Assembly (NCBI GenBank): GCA_947493175.1
Contig: CANLQD010000007.1
Coordinates: 186,001 to 250,000 of the forward strand
From: an uncultured Flavobacteriaceae bacterium
Lineage (GTDB): Bacteria > Bacteroidota > Bacteroidia > Flavobacteriales > Flavobacteriaceae
DNA length: 64,000 bases
Direction of reading: 5' to 3'
The notes below the pieces were generated by a model, which did no database searches, was not told the origin of the DNA, and worked only from the letters and a program-made list of their open reading frames with translations. Position numbers and translations under genes: made by a program. The first letter of the stretch is position 1; each line of letters starts with the position of its first letter. Below, in pieces: positions 16,714-25,409 of this stretch.

Positions 16714-17445
16714 TCAACCTTTAATTGCATCCTTAATAAGAGCTTTGATTTCAGAATTTCCACTTTTCTTCGCTAGTTGCCATGTTGTTTTCCCGTCAGG
16801 GTCAGTTAAGTCTAGAGGTGTTCCATACTTCAACGCCAGTTTTACCATATTAGGATTCTTTGATTTAATGGCCTCATGAATAACACATTCTCCATCTCTA
16901 CCTATTGCCTTTACATTAGCTCCATTTTGAAAATAAAATTCTGCAATATCAAATTTACCAGCATGTAGTGAAGCTAATAAAGGAGTGCCTCTATCATCAG
17001 GAGTCGACTCCATATCTGCACCATAGCTCAAAAGTAATTTGATCAATTCTAAAGACCCACCTTGCGAAGCAAACCGTATAGGCTGCTGATTTCGGGAAGC
17101 ACTTGATTTCCAATTTACATCGGCTCCTCTTTTCAATAATATTTCTACGCTTTCAACTGAATTAGCAATACACCCAACCATAATGGGGTGCATTCCGTTT
17201 TTCTCAAGAAAGTTTAGATCCGCACCATTGTTTAAAAGTAGATTGACTGCGGTGGTATCGTTTTTGAAAACAGATAACCATAGTGGTGTAAGTCCTTTTT
17301 CATTGAACTGTTCCGTTTCAAGTCCATTTTTAAGCTCATACTTCAAGGTAGTATAATCTCTTTTTTCAATCAAATCAAAAATCTTTTGACCGATAGCTTT
17401 TGAACCTGTAAGTAGTAATAATGTAATTAAAATGTATTTTTTCAT
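16714..17445 (-). CDS. Secreted ankyrin-repeat protein
   Basis: 243 residues: signal peptide (MKKYILITLLLLTGSKAIGQ) followed by about six ankyrin repeats (NEKGLTPLWLSVFKNDTTAVNLLLNNGADLN, then GTPLLASLHAGKFDIAEFYFQNGAN and others). Ankyrin proteins bind other proteins; in toxin loci they often act as immunity proteins, here in the periplasm. Its ATG touches the repeat at 17445. Confidence 0.85.
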   Translation of the reverse strand: MKKYILITLLLLTGSKAIGQKIFDLIEKRDYTTLKYELKNGLETEQFNEKGLTPLWLSVFKNDTTAVNLLLNNGADLNFLEKNGMHPIMVGCIANSVESVEILLKRGADVNWKSSASRNQQPIRFASQGGSLELIKLLLSYGADMESTPDDRGTPLLASLHAGKFDIAEFYFQNGANVKAIGRDGECVIHEAIKSKNPNMVKLALKYGTPLDLTDPDGKTTWQLAKKSGNSEIKALIKDAIKG

Positions 17446-17500
17446 CGTTTTATTGAACTTTCTAAGTGAGGGTTTGGAGGTCTTAAAATAGAAGTTTAAA

Positions 17501-18061
17501 CTATTGTTTTTTCAAAGTAGGAGTTACACATGAAATTGTTTTTCCTTCTATGGTAGCTCCTACATAGCCATGACCCTTTAAATAGTAGAACTGAAATATG
17601 CCGTCTTTCAAGTCAGCTTCTATCACCAATAGATTTTCATATTCACAAAATGGTGTACTTAGCGTACCTGTAAATGAGAGTATTTTATATTGGGCATGAC
17701 CACTAGCTGTATTCCAAATATGACCTTTATCAAACTTTTCATCATATCTTACAGTTTCCTCATCACAGCACTCTTCAAATTGATAAACCACACCATTCTC
17801 TTCCCTTAGGTATAGTTTATGACTATTGCCTGTTTTCCACTTCTGTATAAACTCGGTATATACTTTACCTTTTATCTCTTTAGGCCCGTTGTTCACCTCT
17901 GTATAATAGGTATCTGACCAAAGTATGTACTTATCATGGTTCAGGATAGGAAAATAACCAGCATCGATTGATTCGTTACAAAAATTTTGACCTTCGGTGA
18001 ATTGTCCTGATGAGCAGACTGGAAAAACTATAAATAGGAGGAGTAGGGTTAAGTGTTTCAT
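17501..18061 (-). CDS. Secreted protein, unknown function
   Basis: 186 residues from the ATG at 18061, which starts the signal peptide MKHLTLLLLFIVFPVCSSGQ; an upstream ATG at 18088 adds an unlikely leader. The mature part is beta-rich with a Cys pair (FEECCDEE) and a C-terminal strand set ending in TPTLKKQ. No family recognised. Upstream lie ~210 bp (18062-18273) in which I see no gene. Confidence 0.65.
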   Translation of the reverse strand: MKHLTLLLLFIVFPVCSSGQFTEGQNFCNESIDAGYFPILNHDKYILWSDTYYTEVNNGPKEIKGKVYTEFIQKWKTGNSHKLYLREENGVVYQFEECCDEETVRYDEKFDKGHIWNTASGHAQYKILSFTGTLSTPFCEYENLLVIEADLKDGIFQFYYLKGHGYVGATIEGKTISCVTPTLKKQ

Positions 18062-18292
18062 TCTTAAATTATTCAACAAAGTATACAACGTAAATAATTT
18101 TGTAATATGCGATTTACGATGTTTATTTCATTATTAACTCCCCCCTTTTTCAACTAGTAGTCGAATTTCTACAGTAAATATCATTTTACGCTTAAGGATA
18201 ATCAATGTCTGTCTAATTACCAAACTTTTAAAAAGCGCCAGATTTAGATTTATTCAACCCCAATTCAATTGGCATCGTTTATTTAAACTTTG

Positions 18293-18718
18293 TCATTTCA
18301 GATATTCAATAAGATAACTAAGTTCTTCATCTGAATATTTAAAATTATGATTACTCGTATTGTTTCCCCATTCTTTCTTGATAGCTAAAGCTAGATAGTT
18401 CATGTTCTCTATCAGAGAATCCTGCTCGGTTATGTACATAGCTACAAATTGTTCTCCATATTCGTCAACAACTCCGTCAAGATAATTGTGAAGCTTGTTC
18501 TTTGTCACGTGACACTGCCTACAATCATTCAAAAAAATATCTAACCCTTTTTCAAATTCTGGTGTTCTTTCATCATCTTTGGACACCAAAGGTTGATACC
18601 GATGTTTTTCTCCATCAAATTCCGTAATACCATTAACTTTCAACAACCAAATAATAAATGATGTAACAACCACTAGCATTCCTGTAAACCCCAATAATAT
18701 AAGTTTAAGTCGTTTCAT
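18293..18718 (-). CDS. Membrane-anchored c-type haem protein
   Basis: 141 residues from the ATG at 18718 (MKRLKLILLGF), directly after the repeat; an in-frame ATG at 18775 would translate the repeat and overlap the next gene. One N-terminal membrane anchor, then the haem-binding motif CRQCH, as in small haem-binding-domain cytochromes. It probably carries electrons in the periplasm; no partner gene is adjacent. Confidence 0.75.
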   Translation of the reverse strand: MKRLKLILLGFTGMLVVVTSFIIWLLKVNGITEFDGEKHRYQPLVSKDDERTPEFEKGLDIFLNDCRQCHVTKNKLHNYLDGVVDEYGEQFVAMYITEQDSLIENMNYLALAIKKEWGNNTSNHNFKYSDEELSYLIEYLK

Positions 18719-18737
18719 CGTTTTTTTAACTTTTGAT

Positions 18738-19286
18738 TTAATCAAAGAAGATTTCATCCAATCTCCCTTTCTCATGAGCTTTCAAAAATTTCTTTGACTT
18801 TGAGTTTAAGATGAGTCCATTATTTTTATTTGAAACGTAGTCTAAGAATATTTTAGCTCCTTCTATCTGCGATTCTTTAACATCCTCCTGTTCGCTATAT
18901 TTATGACCTTCAATTTTGGTGTTTTTCAAATATCTGCTATTGTTGAGTTTTTCGTTCAAGATATAATTCGTAATTGCAATCATATAGAAGTAACGCTGAT
19001 TACTTTCTGGATTCAAGGAATTATAGAAACTTCCGAAAATAGGAACGTTGATTCCAGTATCCTCATTTTTCCAAAAATCCACGATTCGACAGGCACTTAC
19101 AAATTCCTCAGATTTAAAATTTACAGGATTGTCAAAGATATATTCCGTGGCATCAAAAAATAATTGCTCGTAGTTGGCAAAATCCGGTTCTAGATCAGAT
19201 TTCATTTGATTAAGTGATTCCGATAATTGTGAATGACCCGAGATTGTTATGCCGAACAAAGCTATCAGAATTAATTTCTTTATCAT
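18738..19286 (-). CDS. Secreted protein, unknown function
   Basis: 182 residues with signal peptide (MIKKLILIALFGITISGHSQ). The helical mature domain (FANYEQLFFDATEYIF, YFYMIAITNYILNEKLN) is not recognised. The repeat at 19292 lies just upstream. Confidence 0.65.
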   Translation of the reverse strand: MIKKLILIALFGITISGHSQLSESLNQMKSDLEPDFANYEQLFFDATEYIFDNPVNFKSEEFVSACRIVDFWKNEDTGINVPIFGSFYNSLNPESNQRYFYMIAITNYILNEKLNNSRYLKNTKIEGHKYSEQEDVKESQIEGAKIFLDYVSNKNNGLILNSKSKKFLKAHEKGRLDEIFFD

Positions 19287-19418
19287 CTCTTATCATTTAT
19301 TTGAACTTTCGAACAGTCATGTACATGATTAGTTGTCGACTTTTCGACGGGAAAATATTCGTCCGAGACTGAAGATAATTGATTGCAGGAAATTCACTTG
19401 TTGAATTTCCGACCGCAA

Positions 19419-20105
19419 TTAATTGTACATCGTGTCAGGCAAAGTTTTCAAGTTTTTATTCCGCCCTTTTTTAAAATTCCGAAAGTATTTTTTTTCAAGT
19501 CGATTGGCTCTTTTATCGCGTTTAGCTAGGTCATTGTCCGTAAGGAAGTGAATTGCTAACAAAATTTGTACCCCACGATTATCCAAATTCGTTTGGTGGG
19601 GGTAAGAACTAATGTTATATAAAATCTCATTGAGATAACCGAATTCTCCGACTCCAACTAATCTTTTGCCATATCCTTCAAGCGCTGGACTTGTTTCTGA
19701 TAAGGAATCCACAAATCTGATGAAATCTGTGTTCCCACTAAAACAAATGGTTTTGTATTTATATTCAGGTTCAATCTGTAACCAAGAATCGCAAAGTGAC
19801 CAAATCTTGTAGAAAGTTGAATCCGCAATTTTATCATAAAGCTTTTTTTGTTTTCTCCAGCTAATTTTTTCTTGAAGATAATTTTGTTTCAAGTCAACCA
19901 AGTCAGGTATGGAATTAGTGATACAATTTGCAAATTTTTGACTGTCATTAGTTCCGCAAAGTTCTTTTTGGAGAAAGTCTGCAATTGAATTCAAGTCCCG
20001 AATTTCTGATTCTGTAAAGAAGGAACTCAGATTCGTTTCCATTTTCTGTCCAAGAGCAAAAATGGATTGAACTAGAAAGATAAAAAGAAGAAGTCCTTTT
20101 TGCAT
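19419..20105 (-). CDS. Secreted protein, unknown function; integron-like start
   Basis: 228 residues with signal peptide (MQKGLLLFIFLVQSIFALGQ) and a helical mature part containing several Cys (KELCGTND, KFANCITN, WSLCDS). Nine bases upstream of the ATG the minus strand reads GTTAGGC (20114-20120), the R' core form GTTRRRY found at the start of integron cassettes. The 109 bp downstream contain a hairpin GGAAATTCA/TGAATTTCC. It may have been an integron cassette before entering this array. Confidence 0.6.
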   Translation of the reverse strand: MQKGLLLFIFLVQSIFALGQKMETNLSSFFTESEIRDLNSIADFLQKELCGTNDSQKFANCITNSIPDLVDLKQNYLQEKISWRKQKKLYDKIADSTFYKIWSLCDSWLQIEPEYKYKTICFSGNTDFIRFVDSLSETSPALEGYGKRLVGVGEFGYLNEILYNISSYPHQTNLDNRGVQILLAIHFLTDNDLAKRDKRANRLEKKYFRNFKKGRNKNLKTLPDTMYN

Positions 20106-20310
20106 TAAATTTTGCCTAACCTGCTTATAACGATGTAAAATACTCTGCTATTCTACTAAATTTGAATAAAATCGATATATTCTAACATTTAATATTCGAA
20201 TCTTTTTTGAACTTTCAACTAAAGATACGGTTTATAGATTTTTTAAATACGGAAGCCTACAGCTCGTCTGCACTAACAGTGACAACTTCTGGATTATTGC
20301 TAGGTACTTA

Positions 20311-20889
20311 TTACGTGAATGTATCTGTAAGAAATACAAGTCCAAAAATCCAACCGACGTAAAGAGAAGTATATCCCAGGGCATACATTGCAGATATTCC
20401 TAAATCTCCCTTTGTGTCTGCGGATTTACTGAATACTAACTTTAGGGCACGAAAGAACACCCAATATAGCATTGCCAAGATTATAAAAATCGAAAGCCAC
20501 AGTACAGCTTCGAAAAGGACTAAAAGAATGGCAAGCAGTATCGTTATTCCAATCCATAAGAGTATGGATACAAGAAGTCCACCAATTCCATCTCCAACCT
20601 CTATACTTGGTGCTGTTGGAATATTCCCTGAATCGAATATTGGAGTTTTTGCTTTATAATTTGCAATCTTAGGAAAATCATCAAGAAGTCCAACACCTTT
20701 GTAAAGGCCATATACCATAAATAAAAATAGGGCGATTGAAATTATTCCTAAAGACAGATAGAAGTTATCAGTCAAAGTCCGATGATAATTTTCTCCCGTC
20801 AGATATACGGTCAATACAGTTATGCCAATAACTATTATTGATACTCTAAAAACAGATTTACCTTTTAAATATGGTTGTTTGGCTTTCAA
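20311..20889 (-). CDS. Four-helix membrane protein
   Basis: 192 residues, four or five hydrophobic segments (about 13-32, 41-62, 102-150, 170-190) with a short soluble loop containing AKTPIFDSGNIPTAPS. No family recognised. It follows the repeat at 20933, though its ATG is ~40 bp away. Confidence 0.65.
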   Translation of the reverse strand: MKAKQPYLKGKSVFRVSIIVIGITVLTVYLTGENYHRTLTDNFYLSLGIISIALFLFMVYGLYKGVGLLDDFPKIANYKAKTPIFDSGNIPTAPSIEVGDGIGGLLVSILLWIGITILLAILLVLFEAVLWLSIFIILAMLYWVFFRALKLVFSKSADTKGDLGISAMYALGYTSLYVGWIFGLVFLTDTFT

Positions 20890-20938
20890 TATATTAAGCT
20901 TTCGTCTAAGTAGAATTTCATCCTAGATTGGGTATCGT

Positions 20939-21190
20939 TTAATTGAACTTTTGATCATCTGATAGCCTTGGAAATACGACAAGGGTATTCCCTTGTGAAT
21001 CCATCATTACCATAGTACTCTCTTTTCGTTCTAAGATTATTTTTTCAGCTAATGGCATCTCCGATAGCTTCTCCACTATTTCATTGATAACTTTTCGCCC
21101 TTCTGGCAAAGGATTAGTAATACCCTTTTCCATCATGTCTTTACGGCCCTTATAGATACTCAAGTAATGTTTTACATCCAATTCTGCCAT
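20939..21190 (-). CDS. Small protein, unknown function
   Basis: 83 residues, soluble. The C-terminus DDQKFN and the TAA stop are encoded by the repeat at 20933. The ATG abuts the repeat at 21189. Exactly one gene between two repeats. No family recognised. Confidence 0.65.
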   Translation of the reverse strand: MAELDVKHYLSIYKGRKDMMEKGITNPLPEGRKVINEIVEKLSEMPLAEKIILERKESTMVMMDSQGNTLVVFPRLSDDQKFN

Positions 21191-21208
21191 CGTTGTTTTG
21201 AACTTTGA

Positions 21209-21502
21209 TTATTTTAAAATAACAAAATCTCTCAACTCGGATGTATCCAAGTTGATCTGATTCAGCTCATATTTATATTTTCTCCCATTTAAATCAAAAC
21301 CGTGAAATTCCATTTTATCGTTAAAATCTCTTAGAATTAATGTTGCCCAATTTTTAGCAAAAATCATGTTAAATCCCTCGATCTTTCCTAATTCCCACTC
21401 TATTGATGACCAACTGCTAACTTTCCCATTACGAACCTTATGTCTGATATAACCGTTATCAAAATATATCGTATCATTCGATTGAGGATAAGGTGATAGC
21501 AT
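21209..21502 (-). CDS. Hypothetical protein
   Basis: 97 residues, beta-rich (DTIYFDNGYIRHKVRNGKVS). No signal peptide, no family. Upstream no clear repeat is present (only degenerate traces near 21502-21560), so this unit and the next gene may form one cassette. Confidence 0.6.
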   Translation of the reverse strand: MLSPYPQSNDTIYFDNGYIRHKVRNGKVSSWSSIEWELGKIEGFNMIFAKNWATLILRDFNDKMEFHGFDLNGRKYKYELNQINLDTSELRDFVILK

Positions 21503-21562
21503 CGAAAGACTGAAATCGCCAGATACTTTACATTTGAAAGCCTTGTCTAAAAGCTTTTTTTT

Positions 21563-21958
21563 TCAATCAGAATTGTTCTTTAGTTGATCGGGAATTCTCT
21601 TTAGTATGACTTCGCGTTCCACCAGACCGGACATACGAAGAACTAGACTATCACCTTGAACACGACCAATGCTATAATCAATACCATTGGCCATGTCTCC
21701 TAGATTCCAGATAAAATCAATGCCGATATCAAAATAACTGCCACTCGATTCATCGGACAAGTTCCCAGACGAATATGAACTTATATATTGATTTTCAATA
21801 TTCCAAACACTTGCCCCGAGAGACCTCCAAGATTTATTTACATCGTCTGAAAAATAATTGACAACCCAAACACCCTCGATTCTTTTGTTCAAATAAAAAA
21901 GATATCCTCCTGCTATCAGAATCAGTAAAAAAGACACAACAAGAATTTTTCTTTTCAA
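21563..21958 (-). CDS. Membrane-anchored protein, unknown function
   Basis: 131 residues: one N-terminal transmembrane helix (ILVVSFLLILIAGGYLFYL), then a lipocalin-like extracytoplasmic beta domain (EGVWVVNYFSDD...SLVLRMSGLVEREVILKRI). The start lies next to the repeat at 21962. Confidence 0.65.
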   Translation of the reverse strand: MKRKILVVSFLLILIAGGYLFYLNKRIEGVWVVNYFSDDVNKSWRSLGASVWNIENQYISSYSSGNLSDESSGSYFDIGIDFIWNLGDMANGIDYSIGRVQGDSLVLRMSGLVEREVILKRIPDQLKNNSD

Positions 21959-22065
21959 CTTATCGTTTTTTTAACTTTGGTTATGCTCGCTTAAATAAGA
22001 ATATCAATTAATCTTTAGACAACTCGACTAGGGCTTTTCATAGAAGGTTGTGTTGTACGCAGTTT

Positions 22066-22545
22066 TTATGTCCGATTTATGACTATTCCGTGATGTAATT
22101 CGGTTGCTTTCGCAAACGCGGATTTAAACGTCTTTAAATGAAAATCGATATAACCCCAAAAATTGGTATCATCCCAATCAGAAAGTCTTTTGGCAAGATA
22201 GATATCATTTTGAATCATTTCCTCCATGTCCTTATGTTCTCTTATTTTTTCATTTATAATTGAATCAAATAGTACATTTATACGCTTAACTATTCCAGAT
22301 TTAATAAACCTTTTGTCCAGCGCATTTAGAATTTTATCTCCCGTAGTATCACTTTTCTTAAGGAGAAATCTTGTGATATCCCACCCTTTGTCCATAGCGA
22401 AAACGATATCATTCTCTTTGTGATACTTGCCGGTAATAGATGAATAGTTTTCCCCAAGGTATTCCTCCAATTCGTCATGTTCCATTTTGGCGAACTCTTC
22501 AATTTCATTGTCAGAAACCCGATATAATTCCCATACCATTCCCAT
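22066..22545 (-). CDS. DUF1877 (YfbM-like) protein
   Basis: 159 residues. The N-terminus MGMVWELYRVSDNEIEEF, the central DKGWDITRFLL and the C-terminal tract AFAKATELHHGIVIN match the DUF1877/YfbM pattern. Members often lie in polyimmunity loci of polymorphic toxins, so an immunity role is plausible but not shown. Confidence 0.75.
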   Translation of the reverse strand: MGMVWELYRVSDNEIEEFAKMEHDELEEYLGENYSSITGKYHKENDIVFAMDKGWDITRFLLKKSDTTGDKILNALDKRFIKSGIVKRINVLFDSIINEKIREHKDMEEMIQNDIYLAKRLSDWDDTNFWGYIDFHLKTFKSAFAKATELHHGIVINRT

Positions 22546-22611
22546 ATTAATCTAAGAATTGAAGGTTTGGTTAAATTGCATACGATGAAAAGATATATAT
22601 CACATAATCCC

Positions 22612-22914
22612 TTATTTGAACCTCATATAATTGTAACCAACCTCTTTCAAGCCGAGAAAATCTTGTTTGGATTTTCTTCGTGCCAAAATTCCCTTTTGCG
22701 AGAGATCAATTAATATATCCTTAATCTTTGCAACTTTTCTCTTATTATTAAGGACTTCTTTTTGATCTTGAATTGGAAACCCAGTAGCTCCCATAATACT
22801 TAAGGGGGTTATTACAAACGTTCTTTTTTGGATAGCTCTCTCAATTATTGTCAAGACAACACCTTCATTTATTTGTTCAATGGTCAAATCATGTATTTTA
22901 GGCAATATCTTCAT
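22612..22914 (-). CDS. Small winged-helix-like protein
   Basis: 100 residues. Helix-rich core ending in LIDLSQKGILARRKSKQDFLGLKEVGYNYMRF, which looks like the recognition helix and wing of a winged-helix domain. The final RFK and stop come from the repeat at 22607; the ATG touches the repeat at 22913. DNA binding is an inference. Confidence 0.6.
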   Translation of the reverse strand: MKILPKIHDLTIEQINEGVVLTIIERAIQKRTFVITPLSIMGATGFPIQDQKEVLNNKRKVAKIKDILIDLSQKGILARRKSKQDFLGLKEVGYNYMRFK

Positions 22915-22917
22915 CCT

Positions 22918-23319
22918 TTATTTGAACTTTATAGGATTAATTAACAATCCCGCAATTTTGACCACTTCGCAAATTGCGATTCTCCGCGAACCTTCCATGA
23001 AGTAGCCTATTGTTCCAATTTTTATTCTTTCTTGATGATATGGTCTTAGCTCTTCGCTCAAAATCCACATTTTAGCCACACCCTCTCTTTCTACAGGGCC
23101 AGACTCAATCATTTTCCCATTCGCATCCTCAAATTCAGGATATATCATAAATATACCTTTCATTTCATGATTATCACATTCGTACCAGAAATCTGAACGT
23201 ATTCCCTGATGAGGAATATTTTTTCTGCCTCCTTCTTCGTGTGTATAAAACCGATATTGCACAACGAAATCCTCCTTATGCCCCCATCTATCTTCGTAGG
23301 ACTTGTGAATATTGCTCAT
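22918..23319 (-). CDS. EF-Tu C-terminal-domain-like protein
   Basis: 133 residues. The stretch FVVQYRFYTHEEGGRKNIPHQGIRSDF resembles the third beta-barrel domain of EF-Tu (YFLTTEEGGR...YRPQF). There is no GTPase domain. The C-terminal IKFK* is encoded by the repeat at 22913. An immunity protein or translation-factor mimic is possible. Confidence 0.6.
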   Translation of the reverse strand: MSNIHKSYEDRWGHKEDFVVQYRFYTHEEGGRKNIPHQGIRSDFWYECDNHEMKGIFMIYPEFEDANGKMIESGPVEREGVAKMWILSEELRPYHQERIKIGTIGYFMEGSRRIAICEVVKIAGLLINPIKFK

Positions 23320-23337
23320 CCTTTATTTGAACTTTGG

Positions 23338-23622
23338 TTAATTATCATTTATATATCCATTCCACAATTTCCATGTTAAGAAGATTTCTTCATTTTCATC
23401 ATCAAATACAATCCAACCGTTTGCTTTTGAAGATAAATCCTTGAGCTTGGCAATTATTTCATCGGTTATTTCAAGCCTCCCATATTTAACGATTTCTTTC
23501 TTCATGGCTTTCCAAAGCTCTAATTCCAATCCACTCATCCATCTTGCAGAATAAGCTTCTTCCGATAAAGAACTCATATATTCTGCCAATTCTCTTTGAG
23601 AAGGATTCAAATCATTTATCAT
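23338..23622 (-). CDS. Small acidic protein, unknown function
   Basis: 94 residues, soluble, acidic, helix-rich (SQRELAEYMSSLSEEAYSARW). It stands alone between repeats at 23318 and 23627. Immunity-like in size and charge; no family recognised. Confidence 0.6.
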   Translation of the reverse strand: MINDLNPSQRELAEYMSSLSEEAYSARWMSGLELELWKAMKKEIVKYGRLEITDEIIAKLKDLSSKANGWIVFDDENEEIFLTWKLWNGYINDN

Positions 23623-23667
23623 TATTATCCTTTATTTATACTTTAGTTCAGTTCTTTGTTAAGCACT

Positions 23668-24477
23668 TTACTTTTTCCATATTTCCCACCACTTTTTATT
23701 ACTATCAACCTTTGCTAATTCTCCTTCTAGTTTTTTAAGTATTGTATCTGATTTTATCTCTTCAATAGGTTTTGAAGTCAGAAGTATACTTTGTTTTAAA
23801 AAATATATTTTATTCTGTTTGGACAAGCTATTAATATATTCATTTAGATATTGTTTGCCAAGGGTCCAATCTACTCCATTCAGTCTACAGTCAGTATCAA
23901 TTTTATTGTCAGATGAAATAGACATAAAACTCCTAATGAAATATGTTCCAGGTCTCCCAAGAATCTCATCAGTTAGAGCTTGAAATAATTTTTGAAGAAT
24001 TAAACTACTATTATTTTCGTTGATTTCAGTTTCAAGAGTGTTGTTTACTTCTTTACTCTCCAGTAATGGACCAAAATAGATATCCCAACCTAAATATTTA
24101 TTCAACTCTCCAGAATAGCTAGCACTTTCTATTTTTTCTCCCAATTCAGAGTGTCCAGAGCCGATATAGTCGTGAATAGGTGGAAAATCGCAATCTATCC
24201 ATCTTTGGAAAGCACTTTTGATGGCATCGTATTCAGAACTACCTATTCCCATAGAATATTCAGTTATTCTATTTTCAAATTTAGAAGGGTTGCTAAAAGT
24301 TAATGTTACACTACAAGAATATTGTTCATTTTCAAAACTTTTGATATCAATAACTTCTGGTTCAATGTTAAGATTTAATGGCAGAAAATTAAAGGATTGT
24401 TCGTCCGATATTGTTTTATAACCAGCTTCATTAAAAGCATCGCTTAAACATTTAAATAAATTATGTTTCGTTGTCAT
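23668..24477 (-). CDS. DUF6348-like hypothetical protein with integron-like ends
   Basis: 269 residues, cytoplasmic; the tract YSMGIGSSEYDAIKSAFQRW and the later GWDIYFGPLL suggest a DUF6348-type protein, with low certainty. Four bases after the stop, the minus strand reads GCTTAAC (RYYYAAC form; 23658-23664). Upstream of the ATG it reads GTTAGGC (24491-24497). These are the core motifs expected at the two ends of an integron cassette, so the gene may be a captured one. Confidence 0.6.
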   Translation of the reverse strand: MTTKHNLFKCLSDAFNEAGYKTISDEQSFNFLPLNLNIEPEVIDIKSFENEQYSCSVTLTFSNPSKFENRITEYSMGIGSSEYDAIKSAFQRWIDCDFPPIHDYIGSGHSELGEKIESASYSGELNKYLGWDIYFGPLLESKEVNNTLETEINENNSSLILQKLFQALTDEILGRPGTYFIRSFMSISSDNKIDTDCRLNGVDWTLGKQYLNEYINSLSKQNKIYFLKQSILLTSKPIEEIKSDTILKKLEGELAKVDSNKKWWEIWKK

Positions 24478-24611
24478 TTTAGGGTTTTGTGCCTAACGGT
24501 TGAGCTCGTATGTTTGATTCTTAGTTTGAAGATACTATTTTGAGAATCAAGAAGTGAATTCTCTATTGGACTAGAAGTTTAGTTCATACTTTATTTGAAC
24601 TTTATTCTAAT

Positions 24612-24812
24612 CTAAGAATTCCAGTCTTTAATTCTCTTGTATACTTTAAAAATTTTCGCGAAGGCGAAAAACATCGGTATTGAAAACAAAACTGCTAGAT
24701 AAATCTCACCTCCAAAAAGTTCTACAATCACATAAGAAGACAGATAAAAAACTATTGCCGTTGGGATTGCAACAATCAAACCGCTAAGTAATACAGAAAA
24801 AAAAGTTCGCAT
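24612..24812 (-). CDS. Small two-helix membrane protein
   Basis: 66 residues with two transmembrane helices (about 6-27 and 36-54) and a basic C-terminus (KIFKVYKRIKDW). Flanked by repeats at 24585 and 24839. Unknown function. Confidence 0.6.
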   Translation of the reverse strand: MRTFFSVLLSGLIVAIPTAIVFYLSSYVIVELFGGEIYLAVLFSIPMFFAFAKIFKVYKRIKDWNS

Positions 24813-24853
24813 TTAGTTTTATTAGGTTCTTTTTCAATCATTCTTTTTTTGAA

Positions 24854-25198
24854 CTATTTCCTTAATACGTAGTCAACAAGTTTATTGAACATTTCTTTTT
24901 TAACTTCTATATCACTAGTGCCAAATTGGTCTGGATTTTTATTTGCTGTAACATCGCTTATAAAAATATCATCGTCACTTTTTATAATTTTGGCTATAAA
25001 AATGCAATGCCCTAGCCAGCTTCGATGAAAGTAAATTGATTCATTTTTACTATAGATAAACCACTTGTCTTCCATACTAGAAGGTTGGAATCCCATTATC
25101 AGCTTGGCAAATTCTACAGACGACAACTTCCGCCCAGAATAAAAACTCTCGGTCTGTTTAGGCATTGATTTAATCTTCCAATCACTAGATTTTGTCAT
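24854..25198 (-). CDS. Hypothetical protein (SMI1-like size)
   Basis: 114 residues, soluble, with aromatic strands (NESIYFHRSWLGHCIFIAKI) as in small immunity proteins. Its TAG stop lies within the degenerate repeat at 24839; its ATG abuts the repeat at 25197. No family named. Confidence 0.6.
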   Translation of the reverse strand: MTKSSDWKIKSMPKQTESFYSGRKLSSVEFAKLIMGFQPSSMEDKWFIYSKNESIYFHRSWLGHCIFIAKIIKSDDDIFISDVTANKNPDQFGTSDIEVKKEMFNKLVDYVLRK

Positions 25199-25214
25199 CG
25201 TTTATTTGAACTTT

Positions 25215-25409
25215 GCTAACGGCTCGGCTAAGCGTATTGCGGAGGCAAGGAAACTTTTCGTTGCTGTCTGCCGACGTAGCTAAAGCTTATTGTTTTGCTT
25301 TTTTTGTACCAAAACTAAATCCATAAGATTTAGCGGCTTTATAATTATACACAGACCTTTCGGTTTCTCCCTAAAGTCCGCATTACGTTTTGTGTATGCA
25401 GTTTATTCT
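25215..25409 (-). repeat. attC-like imperfect hairpin downstream of the caspase gene
   Basis: GTATTGCGGA (25234-25243) pairs with TCCGCATTAC (25377-25386) with one mismatch, bounding ~150 bp. On the minus strand the segment ends in CCGTTAGC just before the repeat at 25197. The long imperfect hairpin with a terminal GTTAGC resembles an integron attC site. There is no coding sequence. Confidence 0.45.

Noticed and set aside
20217..20357. Plus-strand stretch resembling a T9SS C-terminal tail (YSSSALTVTTSGLLLGTYYVNVS)
   Set aside because: Similar in style to sorting domains, but there is no start, it overlaps the end of a minus-strand gene, and too little is left to call.
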